Of a stretch of 64,000 bases of DNA, positions 44,586-53,442 are shown in pieces. The stretch comes from Caldora sp965222765. Its GTDB lineage: Bacteria > Cyanobacteriota > Cyanobacteriia > Cyanobacteriales > Coleofasciculaceae. The notes under the pieces are model-generated. The model was not told the DNA's origin, made no database searches, and saw only the letters and a program-made list of their open reading frames with translations. Where the stretch lies: assembly GCA_965222765.1 (NCBI GenBank), contig CBDCVG010000108.1:248001-312000 (forward strand). Direction: 5' to 3'. Numbering within the stretch: position 1 is the stretch's first letter; each line of letters begins with the position of its first letter. The position numbers and the translations under genes were made by a program.

Positions 44586-45527
44586 TTAATAGCCTCGGTT
44601 CAAGTTAACGATATTCTTTAAGGGTTTTCCAGTTTGACAACGCTCAATATTATCAATAATCTGAGCAGCTACATCACTAGGTACACCCGGAGCAGCTATA
44701 TGGGGAGTTACGATAATCTGTGGATGAGACCAAAAAGGATGAGTTTCAGGTAATGGTTCAGTACTGAAGGCATCCAGACAAGCACCTGCAATCTGTCCTG
44801 AATCTAATGCCGTTAACAAATCTGCTTCTACCAAGTGCTTGCCCCTAGCAACATTAATCACATAACCTCCTTGAGGTAAAGCAGAAAAGGTTTCTAGGTT
44901 AAGAATTCCCTCCGTTTCTGGTGTTAGTGGCAGTAAACATACAAGTGTGCGACACTTACTGAGGAAAAGCGGGAATTGCTCTTGTCCATGAAAGCATTCA
45001 ACTCCTTCAATTGTTTTGGGAGTGCGGCTCCATCCCCGAATTGGCAAACCAATTTCTCGGAGTCTTTTAGCTACTGCTGAACCGATAACACCTAAACCCA
45101 AAATTCCTACTGTAAACGATTGAGCCTCAGGTGCAGGTAAATATTCCCAACGCCGTAATTGCTGCAACTGTTGGTAATCAAGAAATCCCCTCTGGAAAAG
45201 CAGAACTGCTAGGGTGACATACTCAACCATTTGCGATACTTGATTCGGGTAAACCATACGAGCAATAGGGATTTGACTGGGTAAATCTGGATCTCGTAAG
45301 ATATGCTCGACACCGGCTCCTAGGGAAATAATCAGCTGAAGATTGGGAAATTTTGATAATATCCCTACTGGTGGCTTCCATGCCAAAGCAACATTAATAT
45401 CTTCAGGCTTGCCACATTCAGGCCAAACTCGCAAATCTAGATTGGGGATACCTTGCTTCAATTCTGCAATCAATGCTGCATACCACACCTCAAAAGGATC
45501 GATTTCCCCAATCATTAGTATTGCCAT
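44586..45527 (-). CDS. D-2-hydroxyacid dehydrogenase (GhrA-like)
   Basis: A 313-residue NAD(P)-dependent D-2-hydroxyacid dehydrogenase most like glyoxylate/hydroxypyruvate reductase A. The Rossmann motif is VGILGLGVIGSAVAKRL (about 140-156). The catalytic Arg is in INVARGKHLVEADLL, the Glu in FSTEPLPETHPFW and the His in TPHIAAPG. It probably reduces glyoxylate or hydroxypyruvate, useful in photorespiration. Single gene with the kinase downstream. Confidence 0.9.
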   Translation of the reverse strand: MAILMIGEIDPFEVWYAALIAELKQGIPNLDLRVWPECGKPEDINVALAWKPPVGILSKFPNLQLIISLGAGVEHILRDPDLPSQIPIARMVYPNQVSQMVEYVTLAVLLFQRGFLDYQQLQQLRRWEYLPAPEAQSFTVGILGLGVIGSAVAKRLREIGLPIRGWSRTPKTIEGVECFHGQEQFPLFLSKCRTLVCLLPLTPETEGILNLETFSALPQGGYVINVARGKHLVEADLLTALDSGQIAGACLDAFSTEPLPETHPFWSHPQIIVTPHIAAPGVPSDVAAQIIDNIERCQTGKPLKNIVNLNRGY

Positions 45528-45581
45528 TGCTCAAGTTTCCTAATTTCTTTCATGAGCCAAAAACAGTAAATAACCAACAGG

Positions 45582-45821
45582 TTGATTGACAGAGTACTAC
45601 GAGGACAAGTAGTGGGTTTGGATAGTGTACCACTGATTTACTTTATTGAGGAAAATCCAACTTACTTAGAGATTACTGACGCTTTTTTTACCAGGGTAGG
45701 AAGTTTTGGTATTAGACGAATTGAGGTCTTGATTTTAGAGAAAAGCGATCGCAAATTGGGAAACACAGACGCGATCGCACCTCACTTTTCCTCTGTTAAG
45801 CAAACATCAAGCGCTCTTTAG
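45582..45821 (+). pseudogene. PIN-domain (VapC-like) toxin fragment
   Basis: The first 40 residues match the start of cyanobacterial PIN toxins: VVGLDSVPLIYFIEENPTYL, with the first catalytic Asp. After DAFFTRVGSFG the sequence leaves the family and runs through HIP1 octamers to a stop. Only one third of a PIN domain remains and no antitoxin gene is left upstream. It overlaps the end of hicB on the other strand. Confidence 0.65.
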
Positions 45822-46008
45822 GTTCAGGAATCGGACGCCCTAATTCCTTAGCAGTCTCAATCCACTCTTGCATAATGATTTCTACATTTTGGATAGCTTC
45901 TTGATAAGTTTCGCCATCAGCAGCACAACCTGGTAATTCTGGTACTTCAGCAATAAATGCATGGTCTTCTTGACTCCAGTAGAGAATAATTTCATAGCGA
46001 AGCATCAT
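45796..46008 (-). CDS. hicB: HicB family antitoxin
   Basis: A 70-residue HicB-like protein: YEIILYWSQEDHAFIAEVPE, LPGCAADGETYQEAIQNVE and WIETAKELGRPIPEP are the classic degenerate RNase-H-fold pattern. It lacks a DNA-binding extension, as is common in cyanobacterial HicB. The gene overlaps the end of hicA by 17 bases. Confidence 0.9.
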   Translation of the reverse strand: MMLRYEIILYWSQEDHAFIAEVPELPGCAADGETYQEAIQNVEIIMQEWIETAKELGRPIPEPKERLMFA

Positions 46009-46288
46009 CTTGATCTCCTAGCTGGTACTTAATAATAATTGTACGGATCTGCTTAACCTGATAGCTTTTTGCTTGTGAGCCTTTTGGTTGCAAGTTCAGA
46101 ATTTCTTCGATACCTTGTTTGGTAAAAATATGATGACTGCCGCGAATCCTTTCTTCAAAGCCGAGTCTGCGTACAAGTTGGCACATCTGAGCGAATTGGA
46201 TGTTTGAGTCAGAAGTACCACTTAGGATTTTAGCCAGTAATTTGTCTAGTTGGCTCACTTTCTCATCTCTCAGTTTTTTTCTGATCAA
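45992..46288 (-). CDS. hicA: HicA family toxin
   Basis: A 98-residue HicA-type mRNA interferase, longer at the N-terminus than usual (about 60-80), so a start at an internal codon is possible. The dsRBD-like core is visible: FAQMCQLVRRLGFEERI, then RGSHHIFTKQG with the catalytic His, and VKQIRTIIIKYQL. It precedes and overlaps the antitoxin gene, the HicA-HicB order. Confidence 0.85.
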   Translation of the reverse strand: MIRKKLRDEKVSQLDKLLAKILSGTSDSNIQFAQMCQLVRRLGFEERIRGSHHIFTKQGIEEILNLQPKGSQAKSYQVKQIRTIIIKYQLGDQDDASL

Positions 46289-46363
46289 ATCTTCTTTCAG
46301 AGCAATCGCATTGCATCGCCTTCAACAACGCGATCACTTTTCCTAAAAGATATGTACCATGAA

Positions 46364-47548
46364 CTAAATTTTGATGAATTGCATGGCTACCATATTGGTT
46401 AAAGTTGACCAAGTAGATTTTGAACGTGCAAAAGCAGATGCACTGCTACGTCCTTCACTCCTGTAAGTGTCCCACAAGCGATCAACTAACTTCTCTCCCC
46501 ATTCTTCCCATAACTCTTCTACTGGTGTAATCCATCGTCCATCCTTAATGAATACGCGGAAAGCAGCAAGAATAGGCATATAAAAAATATCCCCAAGAGT
46601 TAACTGAGTGGTTTCATAACCAGTTATTAGCTTCATTGGTTTTGCTTTACAGCCACTTACTTTAGAAATGACAATCTTTTTGTCTGCTCCTTTCCCGTTA
46701 ATCTGTTCATGTTGCCTGATAATCTGCTCTTCTAGCCAAAGAATATCTTTGAGTAATGGAATAACTTCCTGATAATCTTCCTCCTTCCAACTTTGAACTA
46801 GACTCCCACGGGATTGATAAGCTTTAATTGGATGCTTATCTTCACGGAAATTAAATAATTTATTATTAAACAGTGCTAGACGACGAACTAAATCAGTGAC
46901 ATTATATTCAGCTTTTTCATCAAATTCCCCATCTTCATTAGGTTTGAAAACCACATGGCGACGATATTTTTGAGGTAAAGCTGCCTCAATAGGCTTCCAA
47001 ATATGATCTAAATGCTTTAAAGCATAGACGGGGACTGATAGGCTAAGGTTACGAGCGTGACTTATTTGGGAAATTTCATATTCCTCTATCCCCACTGCTA
47101 CAGAAATCTGCACATAAGCTTGTGAAATGTTAGGATATGATTCCTTTGGCTTATGTTCACCGTATAATGCGTGCATCAATACCTTGTAAGTGTGACCTCC
47201 ATTGATCACACCATGACCAAAAAAATCACCTTCATCTTCCGTAGTTGGCACGATAAGCTCTAGCTCAACTTTGAAATCGCCTCTATCTATTCTCTTAGCT
47301 GATATCTTATCAGCAATTAACATAATTCCACCATTGTAAAGAATGAACTTTTCAGGCTCATTCTTTAAAGTTTTTAGCATAGCCTTGGCTGGCTTGGCAC
47401 TCAAACTTGCATTTCTTGCGTTTGGTCCGTAGGGTAAACCTTGAGGAATCTCTGATGCAGAGATAGTAAGATTCCAAATTTCTGTAGGCTGTTCGGTGTA
47501 GCCACGACAGGCATACTTAGCTGCGAAAGCTAATTCTAATGTTTTCAT
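46364..47548 (-). CDS. AIPR-like abortive phage infection protein
   Basis: A 394-residue protein resembling the AIPR family (abortive infection phage resistance). The core pattern is visible: KFILYNGGIMLIADKI, VINGGHTYKVLMHAL, and YVQISVAVGIEEYEISQISHARNLSLSV, the family's NNG(I)-x-NGGQT-x-ARN succession. A basic C-terminal part ends in a Ser-rich tail. AIPR members occur alone or beside restriction systems and are predicted RNA or DNA processing enzymes; the mechanism is unknown. Here it follows HicAB on the same strand (75 bases upstream), with no modification genes nearby. Confidence 0.7.
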   Translation of the reverse strand: MKTLELAFAAKYACRGYTEQPTEIWNLTISASEIPQGLPYGPNARNASLSAKPAKAMLKTLKNEPEKFILYNGGIMLIADKISAKRIDRGDFKVELELIVPTTEDEGDFFGHGVINGGHTYKVLMHALYGEHKPKESYPNISQAYVQISVAVGIEEYEISQISHARNLSLSVPVYALKHLDHIWKPIEAALPQKYRRHVVFKPNEDGEFDEKAEYNVTDLVRRLALFNNKLFNFREDKHPIKAYQSRGSLVQSWKEEDYQEVIPLLKDILWLEEQIIRQHEQINGKGADKKIVISKVSGCKAKPMKLITGYETTQLTLGDIFYMPILAAFRVFIKDGRWITPVEELWEEWGEKLVDRLWDTYRSEGRSSASAFARSKSTWSTLTNMVAMQFIKI

Positions 47549-47611
47549 CTTTATTTTCTTCGTTCAACAGAACAGTAATAGGTTCAACAGAACCTATAAA
47601 CAAGGTAACAC

Positions 47612-47636
47612 AAAAAAAGACGGGAAGAATCCCGCC
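47612..47636 (-). terminator. Rho-independent terminator after dapL
   Basis: On the minus strand a GGCGGGA...TCCCGTC stem is followed by seven T (A7 at 47612-47618 on the plus strand). It lies about 100 bases after the dapL stop and would end its transcript before the AIPR-like gene. Confidence 0.85.
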
Positions 47637-47736
47637 TCTATCAAGTAGCCACTGATTTCAATTGCTAAATCCGGCTGATTTTGATTAATTGAGCTAACAG
47701 CGGCTGTTAATCCTCAACTCAACAGCAATTACTACT

Positions 47737-48951
47737 CTAATTCCGGTTTCCTAACCTATTTGCTAGAGCCTCTTTGATTTCTTCCCTCCGAACCAAAGTA
47801 CTCAAACGCAAGTAACCTTCTCCACTAGAGCCAAACAGACAACCCGGTATGCCGACGATACCTGTTTCCTGCATGAGTTTCTCAAAAAACTGCCATGACT
47901 GCATACCTTGGGGTGCCTTGAGCCAAATAAAGGGATTATCGATACCACCAAAGCACTTGAATCCTGCTGCTTCCAAACCTGCTCTTAACAGGTGAGCATT
48001 CTTCAGATAATAGTTAACCACCTCTTGACATTCCTGTTGCCCTTGCTCTGATAAAGCAGCAATTGCTCCCTGCTGAGCTATATTGGCAGTACCCCAGAAT
48101 TTAATCGAGTGTCGGATTCTCCACATCTGATTTAGCTCTCCAGGTGCAGTATTGTTAATCCTTAAAGTATGAGGAACAATACACCAACCTACTCTCAAGC
48201 CAGTGAAATTTGCCATTTTTGAGAAACTACCAATTTCGATCGCACATTCAGTAGCCCCTTCAATTTCATAAATACTCCTCGGAATATTGGGGGTAGTGAT
48301 AAAGGGAGTATAAACAGCATCAAAAATGATCAGAGCTTGGTGAGTTCTAGCGTAATCAACAAAAGCTTTTAGTTGTTCTGTAGTGGCAACTGCTCCTGTA
48401 GGATTGTTGGGATAGCAAAGATAAATTAGATCTACCTTTTCCTGAGGTAGCTCCGGCACAAAATTATTCTGTTCGTGGCAGGGCAAGTTAAGATATTGGC
48501 TATGACCCCCTAATAAAGTCCCTTCGACAAAAGAGGGATAGGCTGGGTTTTGGAGAGCAACGATATTATCCTGAGCTAAGAGTTCTTGAACATTTACTGC
48601 TGCTGACTGAGCACCGTCGCTGACAAAAACTTCTGTAGGATCGAGGGTAATGCCCAACTTTTTCTGGTAGTAGTTAAGAGAAATTGCCCTTCTGAGGTCT
48701 GGGTTTCCGGTAATATCTTCGTATCCAGTATAAGTTTCAGGATGACCTAAGCGAGTGGCGGCATCAACTAAAGCCTGAACAACTGTTGGTGGCAAAGGTT
48801 GGCTGGTATCGCCAAACCCCATCATGTAAATTTTTTGGTTAGGATGAGCTGCTTGATGGGATTCAACTTGCTTGAGAATTTGGTTACTAACAATTTCTGT
48901 GTAGGTTGAGTCAACGATTAGCTGATGAAAGTGGGGATTTTTGCTAGCCAT
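47737..48951 (-). CDS. dapL: LL-diaminopimelate aminotransferase
   Basis: A 404-residue class I/II PLP aminotransferase. It makes LL-diaminopimelate directly from tetrahydrodipicolinate, the lysine and peptidoglycan precursor route of cyanobacteria, plants and some other bacteria. Landmarks are MGFGDTSQPLPP, ETYTGYEDITGNPDLRRAI, FVSDGAQSAAVNVQ, CYPNNPTGAVATTEQL, and SFSKMANFTGLRVGW with the PLP Lys. A second start nearby is not needed. It resembles the second type of DapL seen in several cyanobacteria, so a primary copy may exist elsewhere. Confidence 0.85.
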   Translation of the reverse strand: MASKNPHFHQLIVDSTYTEIVSNQILKQVESHQAAHPNQKIYMMGFGDTSQPLPPTVVQALVDAATRLGHPETYTGYEDITGNPDLRRAISLNYYQKKLGITLDPTEVFVSDGAQSAAVNVQELLAQDNIVALQNPAYPSFVEGTLLGGHSQYLNLPCHEQNNFVPELPQEKVDLIYLCYPNNPTGAVATTEQLKAFVDYARTHQALIIFDAVYTPFITTPNIPRSIYEIEGATECAIEIGSFSKMANFTGLRVGWCIVPHTLRINNTAPGELNQMWRIRHSIKFWGTANIAQQGAIAALSEQGQQECQEVVNYYLKNAHLLRAGLEAAGFKCFGGIDNPFIWLKAPQGMQSWQFFEKLMQETGIVGIPGCLFGSSGEGYLRLSTLVRREEIKEALANRLGNRN

Positions 48952-49067
48952 CTAATACGTAAACCCTATTAGAATGAGATTATAGCACTCCTATTTGAGA
49001 TCGGAACAAGGAGAATGTGTTTCAATCTCTTTAGGATTGCTATATTAGTCAATTAACTATTGATGTT

Positions 49068-49577
49068 TTAGAGAACTGGTAGGTGCACTTCAACCAGCCT
49101 TAGCTTTTCCTGTACATACTGCGAGAGTTTGTATTTTTTCAAAATGTTTAGGGGTAAGTGGGCAGCTCCTTGAATCTTTCCCAAACAATTTTTGCTCGGA
49201 CATATACAATCAAATCCTCTATCCATAGACCATTCTGTAGATGGATAGAAAAAAGTCAGCTCTTCGCCCATCTCAATTTTGCGTAGAGCAGTAACAGTCA
49301 TCTTGCTTGTATCGAAGCAGACATTTGGGTCGCAGCTATGATTGATATATTGCAAAAACTCAGGCTCTAGCAAAATGTGCTGATTTTCATCTGTCTGTAC
49401 TGACAAATAGTTAGGCTTAGTTAATCTCTCTCTAGCTCCAAAACTAGACAGAACTTCTCCTGGAAAAAAATCAACAGTTGTGTGGAGGGATTTACTCCCG
49501 GTTATTGGACACTCCCAAATTTCAGCAAATGAGGCTACTTTGTTTTTTTTGTGGTTTGTTTTCAATGTTTCAGTCAT
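49068..49577 (-). CDS. SET domain protein methyltransferase
   Basis: A 169-residue SET protein. The SET signatures are YINHSCDPNVCF (NHSC, about residues 92-95) and EMGEELTFFYPSTEW (ELTFFY, about 119-124). The post-SET cysteines are DCICPSKNCLG (C-x-C-x4-C). SET proteins methylate lysines on histones or, in bacteria, on other proteins; no substrate is known here. The gene lies 36 bases after DUF3593 on the same strand, which hints at an operon DUF2499-DUF3593-SET. Confidence 0.85.
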   Translation of the reverse strand: MTETLKTNHKKNKVASFAEIWECPITGSKSLHTTVDFFPGEVLSSFGARERLTKPNYLSVQTDENQHILLEPEFLQYINHSCDPNVCFDTSKMTVTALRKIEMGEELTFFYPSTEWSMDRGFDCICPSKNCLGKIQGAAHLPLNILKKYKLSQYVQEKLRLVEVHLPVL

Positions 49578-49613
49578 ATTAGCTACTTTTTTCAGGTTTT
49601 TTCCAAACAGCCT

Positions 49614-49910
49614 CTAAGAAGATGAGCGTTTGTACTGAATAATCGCTTGACGGAAACCCAATACTACCAAAATATTGGAAAAAGTCAAAAATAATTCTGC
49701 ACTCCCATGTAACCAATCGACATTAGCTAAAGACTGACCATAAACTACCTTGCAGTAAATTCCAGCTGGAATGGTAATCCCAACAAAAACTAACAGGACG
49801 TAATAACCGATTAGAGCCAAACGCGGTGTTTTTCCTGAACGAGTCATAAACCACAAAAATCCCAGGTAAGGAAATAGGGAAAGGGCAAATAAAGTATCTT
49901 TAGAAATCAT
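49614..49910 (-). CDS. DUF3593 membrane protein
   Basis: A 98-residue protein with three membrane spans: about 5-20, 30-52 and 68-88. The pattern FALSLFPYLGFLWFMTRSGKTPRLALIG is that of DUF3593, present in cyanobacteria and plastids and of unknown function. It is 81 bases downstream of the DUF2499 gene, a neighbour in other cyanobacteria too. Confidence 0.8.
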   Translation of the reverse strand: MISKDTLFALSLFPYLGFLWFMTRSGKTPRLALIGYYVLLVFVGITIPAGIYCKVVYGQSLANVDWLHGSAELFLTFSNILVVLGFRQAIIQYKRSSS

Positions 49911-49991
49911 TTATTTAAGTAAAAATAGAAACTAGATAATGTTGCCATGTAAACATATTTCCTTGAAGAACCCTTAACTTTTAAGGGGAAT

Positions 49992-50300
49992 TTAACTAGC
50001 ATCAGCTGGTCGTGTACAGCGCCAAATCCACCAAGCAGCAGCACAAAGAGTAATGTTACCTATAACAGTCATGGAAGCTTGAAATGTAACTAACCATTCC
50101 AGAGATTCTAAATTATCAAAAAAGTGCCAAGTGATGGCACACATGGCGCTCACTAGAGCAGGTAACATGGCGAAGGACAAAGCCCACCAGTAACGATTGC
50201 CGGTAATTTCACCATAAGTCCAGATCAACCAAATGGCGGCAATCCATTCAATGACGCTGGAGATGTGAATGATCCAAGTAGGGATGGAAAGAGCGTGCAT
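49992..50300 (-). CDS. DUF2499 membrane protein
   Basis: A 102-residue protein with three membrane spans. It starts MHALSIPTWIIHISSVIEWI and continues SFAMLPALVSAMCAITWHFFDN, the DUF2499 pattern of cyanobacteria and plastids; function unknown. The ATG at 50300 is 10 bases after a composite heptamer repeat, so its promoter region is repeat-rich. Confidence 0.85.
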   Translation of the reverse strand: MHALSIPTWIIHISSVIEWIAAIWLIWTYGEITGNRYWWALSFAMLPALVSAMCAITWHFFDNLESLEWLVTFQASMTVIGNITLCAAAWWIWRCTRPADAS

Positions 50301-50415
50301 GGGTAATGAGCGCCTGACGGCGAATTAAGAATTAAGAATTAAGAATTAAGAATTGATTCATTGATTGAATCGCCGAAAAAAGTTATAAACTAATCATATC
50401 AAGGTTTTCAGACCA
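50290..50415. repeat. Composite heptamer repeat, reversed copy of 13535-13645
   Basis: TAATGAGCGCCTGACGGCG, four AATTAAG-type heptamers (50324-50354), then GAATCGCCGAAAAAAG and ATCATATCAAGG. Read in reverse it matches the spacer at 13535-13645 block by block (about 100 bases). Inverted arms CGGCGA/TCGCCG enclose the heptamers in both copies. Confidence 0.85.
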
Positions 50416-50572
50416 TTATCAGTATTTTTTAGTTTCATTCACCGTTCGCCCATTTTCAAATAAGGTGAGAACAATGGGGGAAGGGTGAGTGAATGACTTT
50501 ACAAAATTTTACATTTTGCTGTTTAATAGACCTCTTGCCGATGATGGTTGTCCAAAATGAGGTATTTGCTTG

Positions 50573-51742
50573 ATGTTTCGTGACCCCAAGCTCTTTGTAC
50601 TATTAATAGCAGGTTCCCTTACCACTATGGCAGGGGGAGTTGTGGCTCCAGTTCTGCCAGACATGGTACAGCAGCTACGTCTTGATCCAACATTGGCAGG
50701 AAATTTAGTCAGTATGCATTGTCTGACTATTGCCCTATTCAGTCCTCCCCTAGGAATGTTAGCAGACCGGATCGGTCGCTTGCGTGTGCTAGTACCTTCC
50801 CTAATTCTTTACGCTCTGTTTGGCGTATCAGGTGCCTTAATGCATAGCTTAGAACCTCTATTAATTTCGCGGGGATTACTGGGAGCCGCAAGTGGTGGCA
50901 TTGCTGCGGCTAGTTTAGGTTTATTGGGGAGTAGCTATGAAGGTGAAGCAAGAGAGCAGGCTTTGGGCTATGCTACCAGTACCTTAACGATTACAGGTAT
51001 TGCTTTTCCCCTACTAGGAGGTTGGGTTGGTGCTACTCACTGGCAATTTGCCTTCTGTCTTTATGGATTAGGGCTACCTTTAGCAGTAATGGCAGCATTA
51101 ACTCTCAGGGAAAAACAACCAAAACCAACAAAGCCCATCAGGCAACACGATCCCTTGAAGTTAAGCCAAGTTTTGGGACATCCTTATACCCTGCGACTGT
51201 TAGTGACCCTCGCTCTTGCTTCTGTTTCCATGTATGCTGTGGTAATTTATGCGCCGCAATACCTTAAAGAAACAATTGGAGCAGGAGCCGCTCTCAATGG
51301 CGTTGTTCTAGCAACAAGAGCAGTGGGAGCAGCGCTCATTTCGGCATTTGGTGCTAAATGGCTGGCTAAGACTTTAGGTACAGCAGCTGCCACGGCGGTA
51401 GGATTTGGATTAATGGCTTTGAGTTTGAGCACAATCCCACTCCTCAACCAAATTAGCTGGATACTGTTCACCGCAGTGTTGTTTGGTGTCGGCTTCGGTA
51501 TTGTATTACCCAGCCTCTACGGTACGTTAGCTAATTTAGCTCCCTCGGCTCTCAAATCCACTGTCATGACAGCGGGAATTGGTGCTGGTTTTCTCGGACA
51601 GTTCATGTCCCCTATATTGCTCGGACCAGTGTTAGGTTACGGTGGGCTAGAAGGAGTATTTTATGCAGCAGCACTCATCGCACTGGTAGGAGGAATTTTC
51701 TTTGTTTACCCCAAATCATTTGACAAAACAGTTCAGAATTGA
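50573..51742 (+). CDS. MFS transporter
   Basis: A 389-residue major facilitator with 12 membrane spans. The family loop motif A is FSPPLGMLADRIGRLRVLV (about residues 56-74). A second half begins around residue 205. Long efflux-like hydrophobic spans and no binding domain suggest drug or metabolite export. ATG 50573 is chosen. Its stop (51740-51742) is 74 bases before the kinase start. Confidence 0.85.
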   Translation: MFRDPKLFVLLIAGSLTTMAGGVVAPVLPDMVQQLRLDPTLAGNLVSMHCLTIALFSPPLGMLADRIGRLRVLVPSLILYALFGVSGALMHSLEPLLISRGLLGAASGGIAAASLGLLGSSYEGEAREQALGYATSTLTITGIAFPLLGGWVGATHWQFAFCLYGLGLPLAVMAALTLREKQPKPTKPIRQHDPLKLSQVLGHPYTLRLLVTLALASVSMYAVVIYAPQYLKETIGAGAALNGVVLATRAVGAALISAFGAKWLAKTLGTAAATAVGFGLMALSLSTIPLLNQISWILFTAVLFGVGFGIVLPSLYGTLANLAPSALKSTVMTAGIGAGFLGQFMSPILLGPVLGYGGLEGVFYAAALIALVGGIFFVYPKSFDKTVQN

Positions 51743-51816
51743 AGAGAGATTTTTGCCTTAACTTGTTTCCAATGCCCCGCGCTACACTAGTTATCAGCAA
51801 CAATCAGGGTATTCCG

Positions 51817-53391
51817 ATGGAGCGATCGCACCAGCCAGGAGAAATCATTGCCCAACGGTATCAGATTGTCTCAATTTTAGGGCAAGGGGGAACTGGAGTA
51901 ACCTACGAGGCTCAAGACCAACATAGCAATAAGCGGATAGCTCTCAAAGAAATGTCCCTGCGCCGCTTGAGGGAGTGGAAAGACTTGGAGCTATTTGAAC
52001 GGGAGGCTAAGGTTTTATCCTACTTAAACCATCCTGCTATCCCCCATTACCTTGATTACTTTGAAATTGATACACCACAGAACCGTCGATTTTACCTTGT
52101 CCAAGAATTAGCTCAAGGACAATCTCTTTTTACTTTAGTTCAGAATGGCTGGCGTGCTACGGAAAGCGAAATTAAGGATATCGCGCTCCAAATCCTGGAA
52201 ACCCTTATCTATCTCCACAGTCTTAAAGCACCAATTATCCACCGAGATATCAAACCACAAAACGTGATCCGAAGGGAAGATGGACAAGTGTTCCTAGTCG
52301 ATTTTGGTTCAGTGCGCCAAGCTTACTGGAATCGCCGTAATCAAGGGGTAACAGTAGTTGGGACTTTCGGCTATATGGCACCGGAACAAGACAGAGGACA
52401 AGCTTACCCAGCTTCTGACTTGTATGGCTTAGCGGCTACTTTACTATTTTTACTAACCCACCGTCCAACCTCTGAGTTACCTCAGCGTCGGCTTAAAATT
52501 GACTTCCGCTCCCGCGTTCAAGTTTCACCAGAGTTGGCTAATTGGTTGGAAAAGATGCTCGAACCAATAGTAGAAGATCGATTTCTCTCAGCCAGAGAAG
52601 CCTTAACTGCTTTGCAAAAACCCCCAAAAGTGCGTCCTGTTGTTGTAGCAAGTCACCGTAAACCTGTTGGTAGCCGTATTAGCTTAACTAAAACCAAAAA
52701 TAGCTTGGCGATCAATATTCCACCTGCTAGCTTTGGCGTACCCGGTGGTCATTTAAGCTTACCAGCATTAGTTATTTTGATCGTACTACTAATACCTACT
52801 GCATTTTTTGCCCTGCCGTTGGTATTATCAATCACCCTCAAAACCGTATTAACAATGATTGGCATAGTTTTTGCTAGCGAGTCCATTGTTATATTTCTCT
52901 TTATCATTTTTATGGTTTTCAATAAGGATGCCATACTGCTGGGCAGCTTAGCTAATCTTTTGTCTAGAACCAGTAACATCCACTTGAAAATTAATCAACA
53001 CAATTTCCAGTTAGATTATAAGTTACTAAATTTTAGCTACCGCCAGATTAAAGGAAAAACAGCAAATATTGAACGCATAGAAATCATCACCAAGGAACTG
53101 TCGAGCCAGAAAAATCAACAAGAGTGGGAATTAATTGATTTAAGAGGCAATCAGGTTACAGAACGCAAAGTAGACAGTGAAAAGATAGAAATCATCACCA
53201 GGAAAATATGGAAAAAGAGAAACCAATCGAATACTGATAAGGATATCACCGTATCAGTGAAGAAGTGCGCTATTGTGACCAAAAAAGCAAGACATCAAGC
53301 TAAGTGCCATGAGTTTGCTCAATTTATTACACAGCCAGAAAAGGAGTGGTTGGTAGAAGAGCTGACAACTTTCCTCAAGCAAGTTAAATAG
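51817..53391 (+). CDS. Membrane Ser/Thr protein kinase
   Basis: A 524-residue kinase. ATG 51817 is chosen because it precedes the conserved GEIIAQRYQIVSILGQGGTGVTY. The N-terminal kinase domain (about 10-275) is complete: LKEMSL (Lys), HRDIKPQNVI, VDFGSVRQ, GYMAPEQ, SDLYGLAATL. Two membrane spans (about 320-380) are followed by a C-terminal domain that has two similar halves (NIERIEIITKE and KIEIITRK). Paralogue of the interrupted kinase 174 bases downstream; the pair looks like a tandem duplication. Confidence 0.9.
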   Translation: MERSHQPGEIIAQRYQIVSILGQGGTGVTYEAQDQHSNKRIALKEMSLRRLREWKDLELFEREAKVLSYLNHPAIPHYLDYFEIDTPQNRRFYLVQELAQGQSLFTLVQNGWRATESEIKDIALQILETLIYLHSLKAPIIHRDIKPQNVIRREDGQVFLVDFGSVRQAYWNRRNQGVTVVGTFGYMAPEQDRGQAYPASDLYGLAATLLFLLTHRPTSELPQRRLKIDFRSRVQVSPELANWLEKMLEPIVEDRFLSAREALTALQKPPKVRPVVVASHRKPVGSRISLTKTKNSLAINIPPASFGVPGGHLSLPALVILIVLLIPTAFFALPLVLSITLKTVLTMIGIVFASESIVIFLFIIFMVFNKDAILLGSLANLLSRTSNIHLKINQHNFQLDYKLLNFSYRQIKGKTANIERIEIITKELSSQKNQQEWELIDLRGNQVTERKVDSEKIEIITRKIWKKRNQSNTDKDITVSVKKCAIVTKKARHQAKCHEFAQFITQPEKEWLVEELTTFLKQVK

Positions 53392-53421
53392 TATTTTTGC
53401 CAAACTTGCATACAAATTCTC

Positions 53422-53442
53422 GTGGAACAGGCATCTTGCCTG
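53422..53442. repeat. Dispersed hairpin unit (GGAACAGGCATCTTGCC)
   Basis: Identical over at least 17 bases to the copy at 34346-34362 and related to the CTGGCAAGATGCCAG units at 6476 and 36436. CAGGCA/TGCCTG form the stem. Confidence 0.8.
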
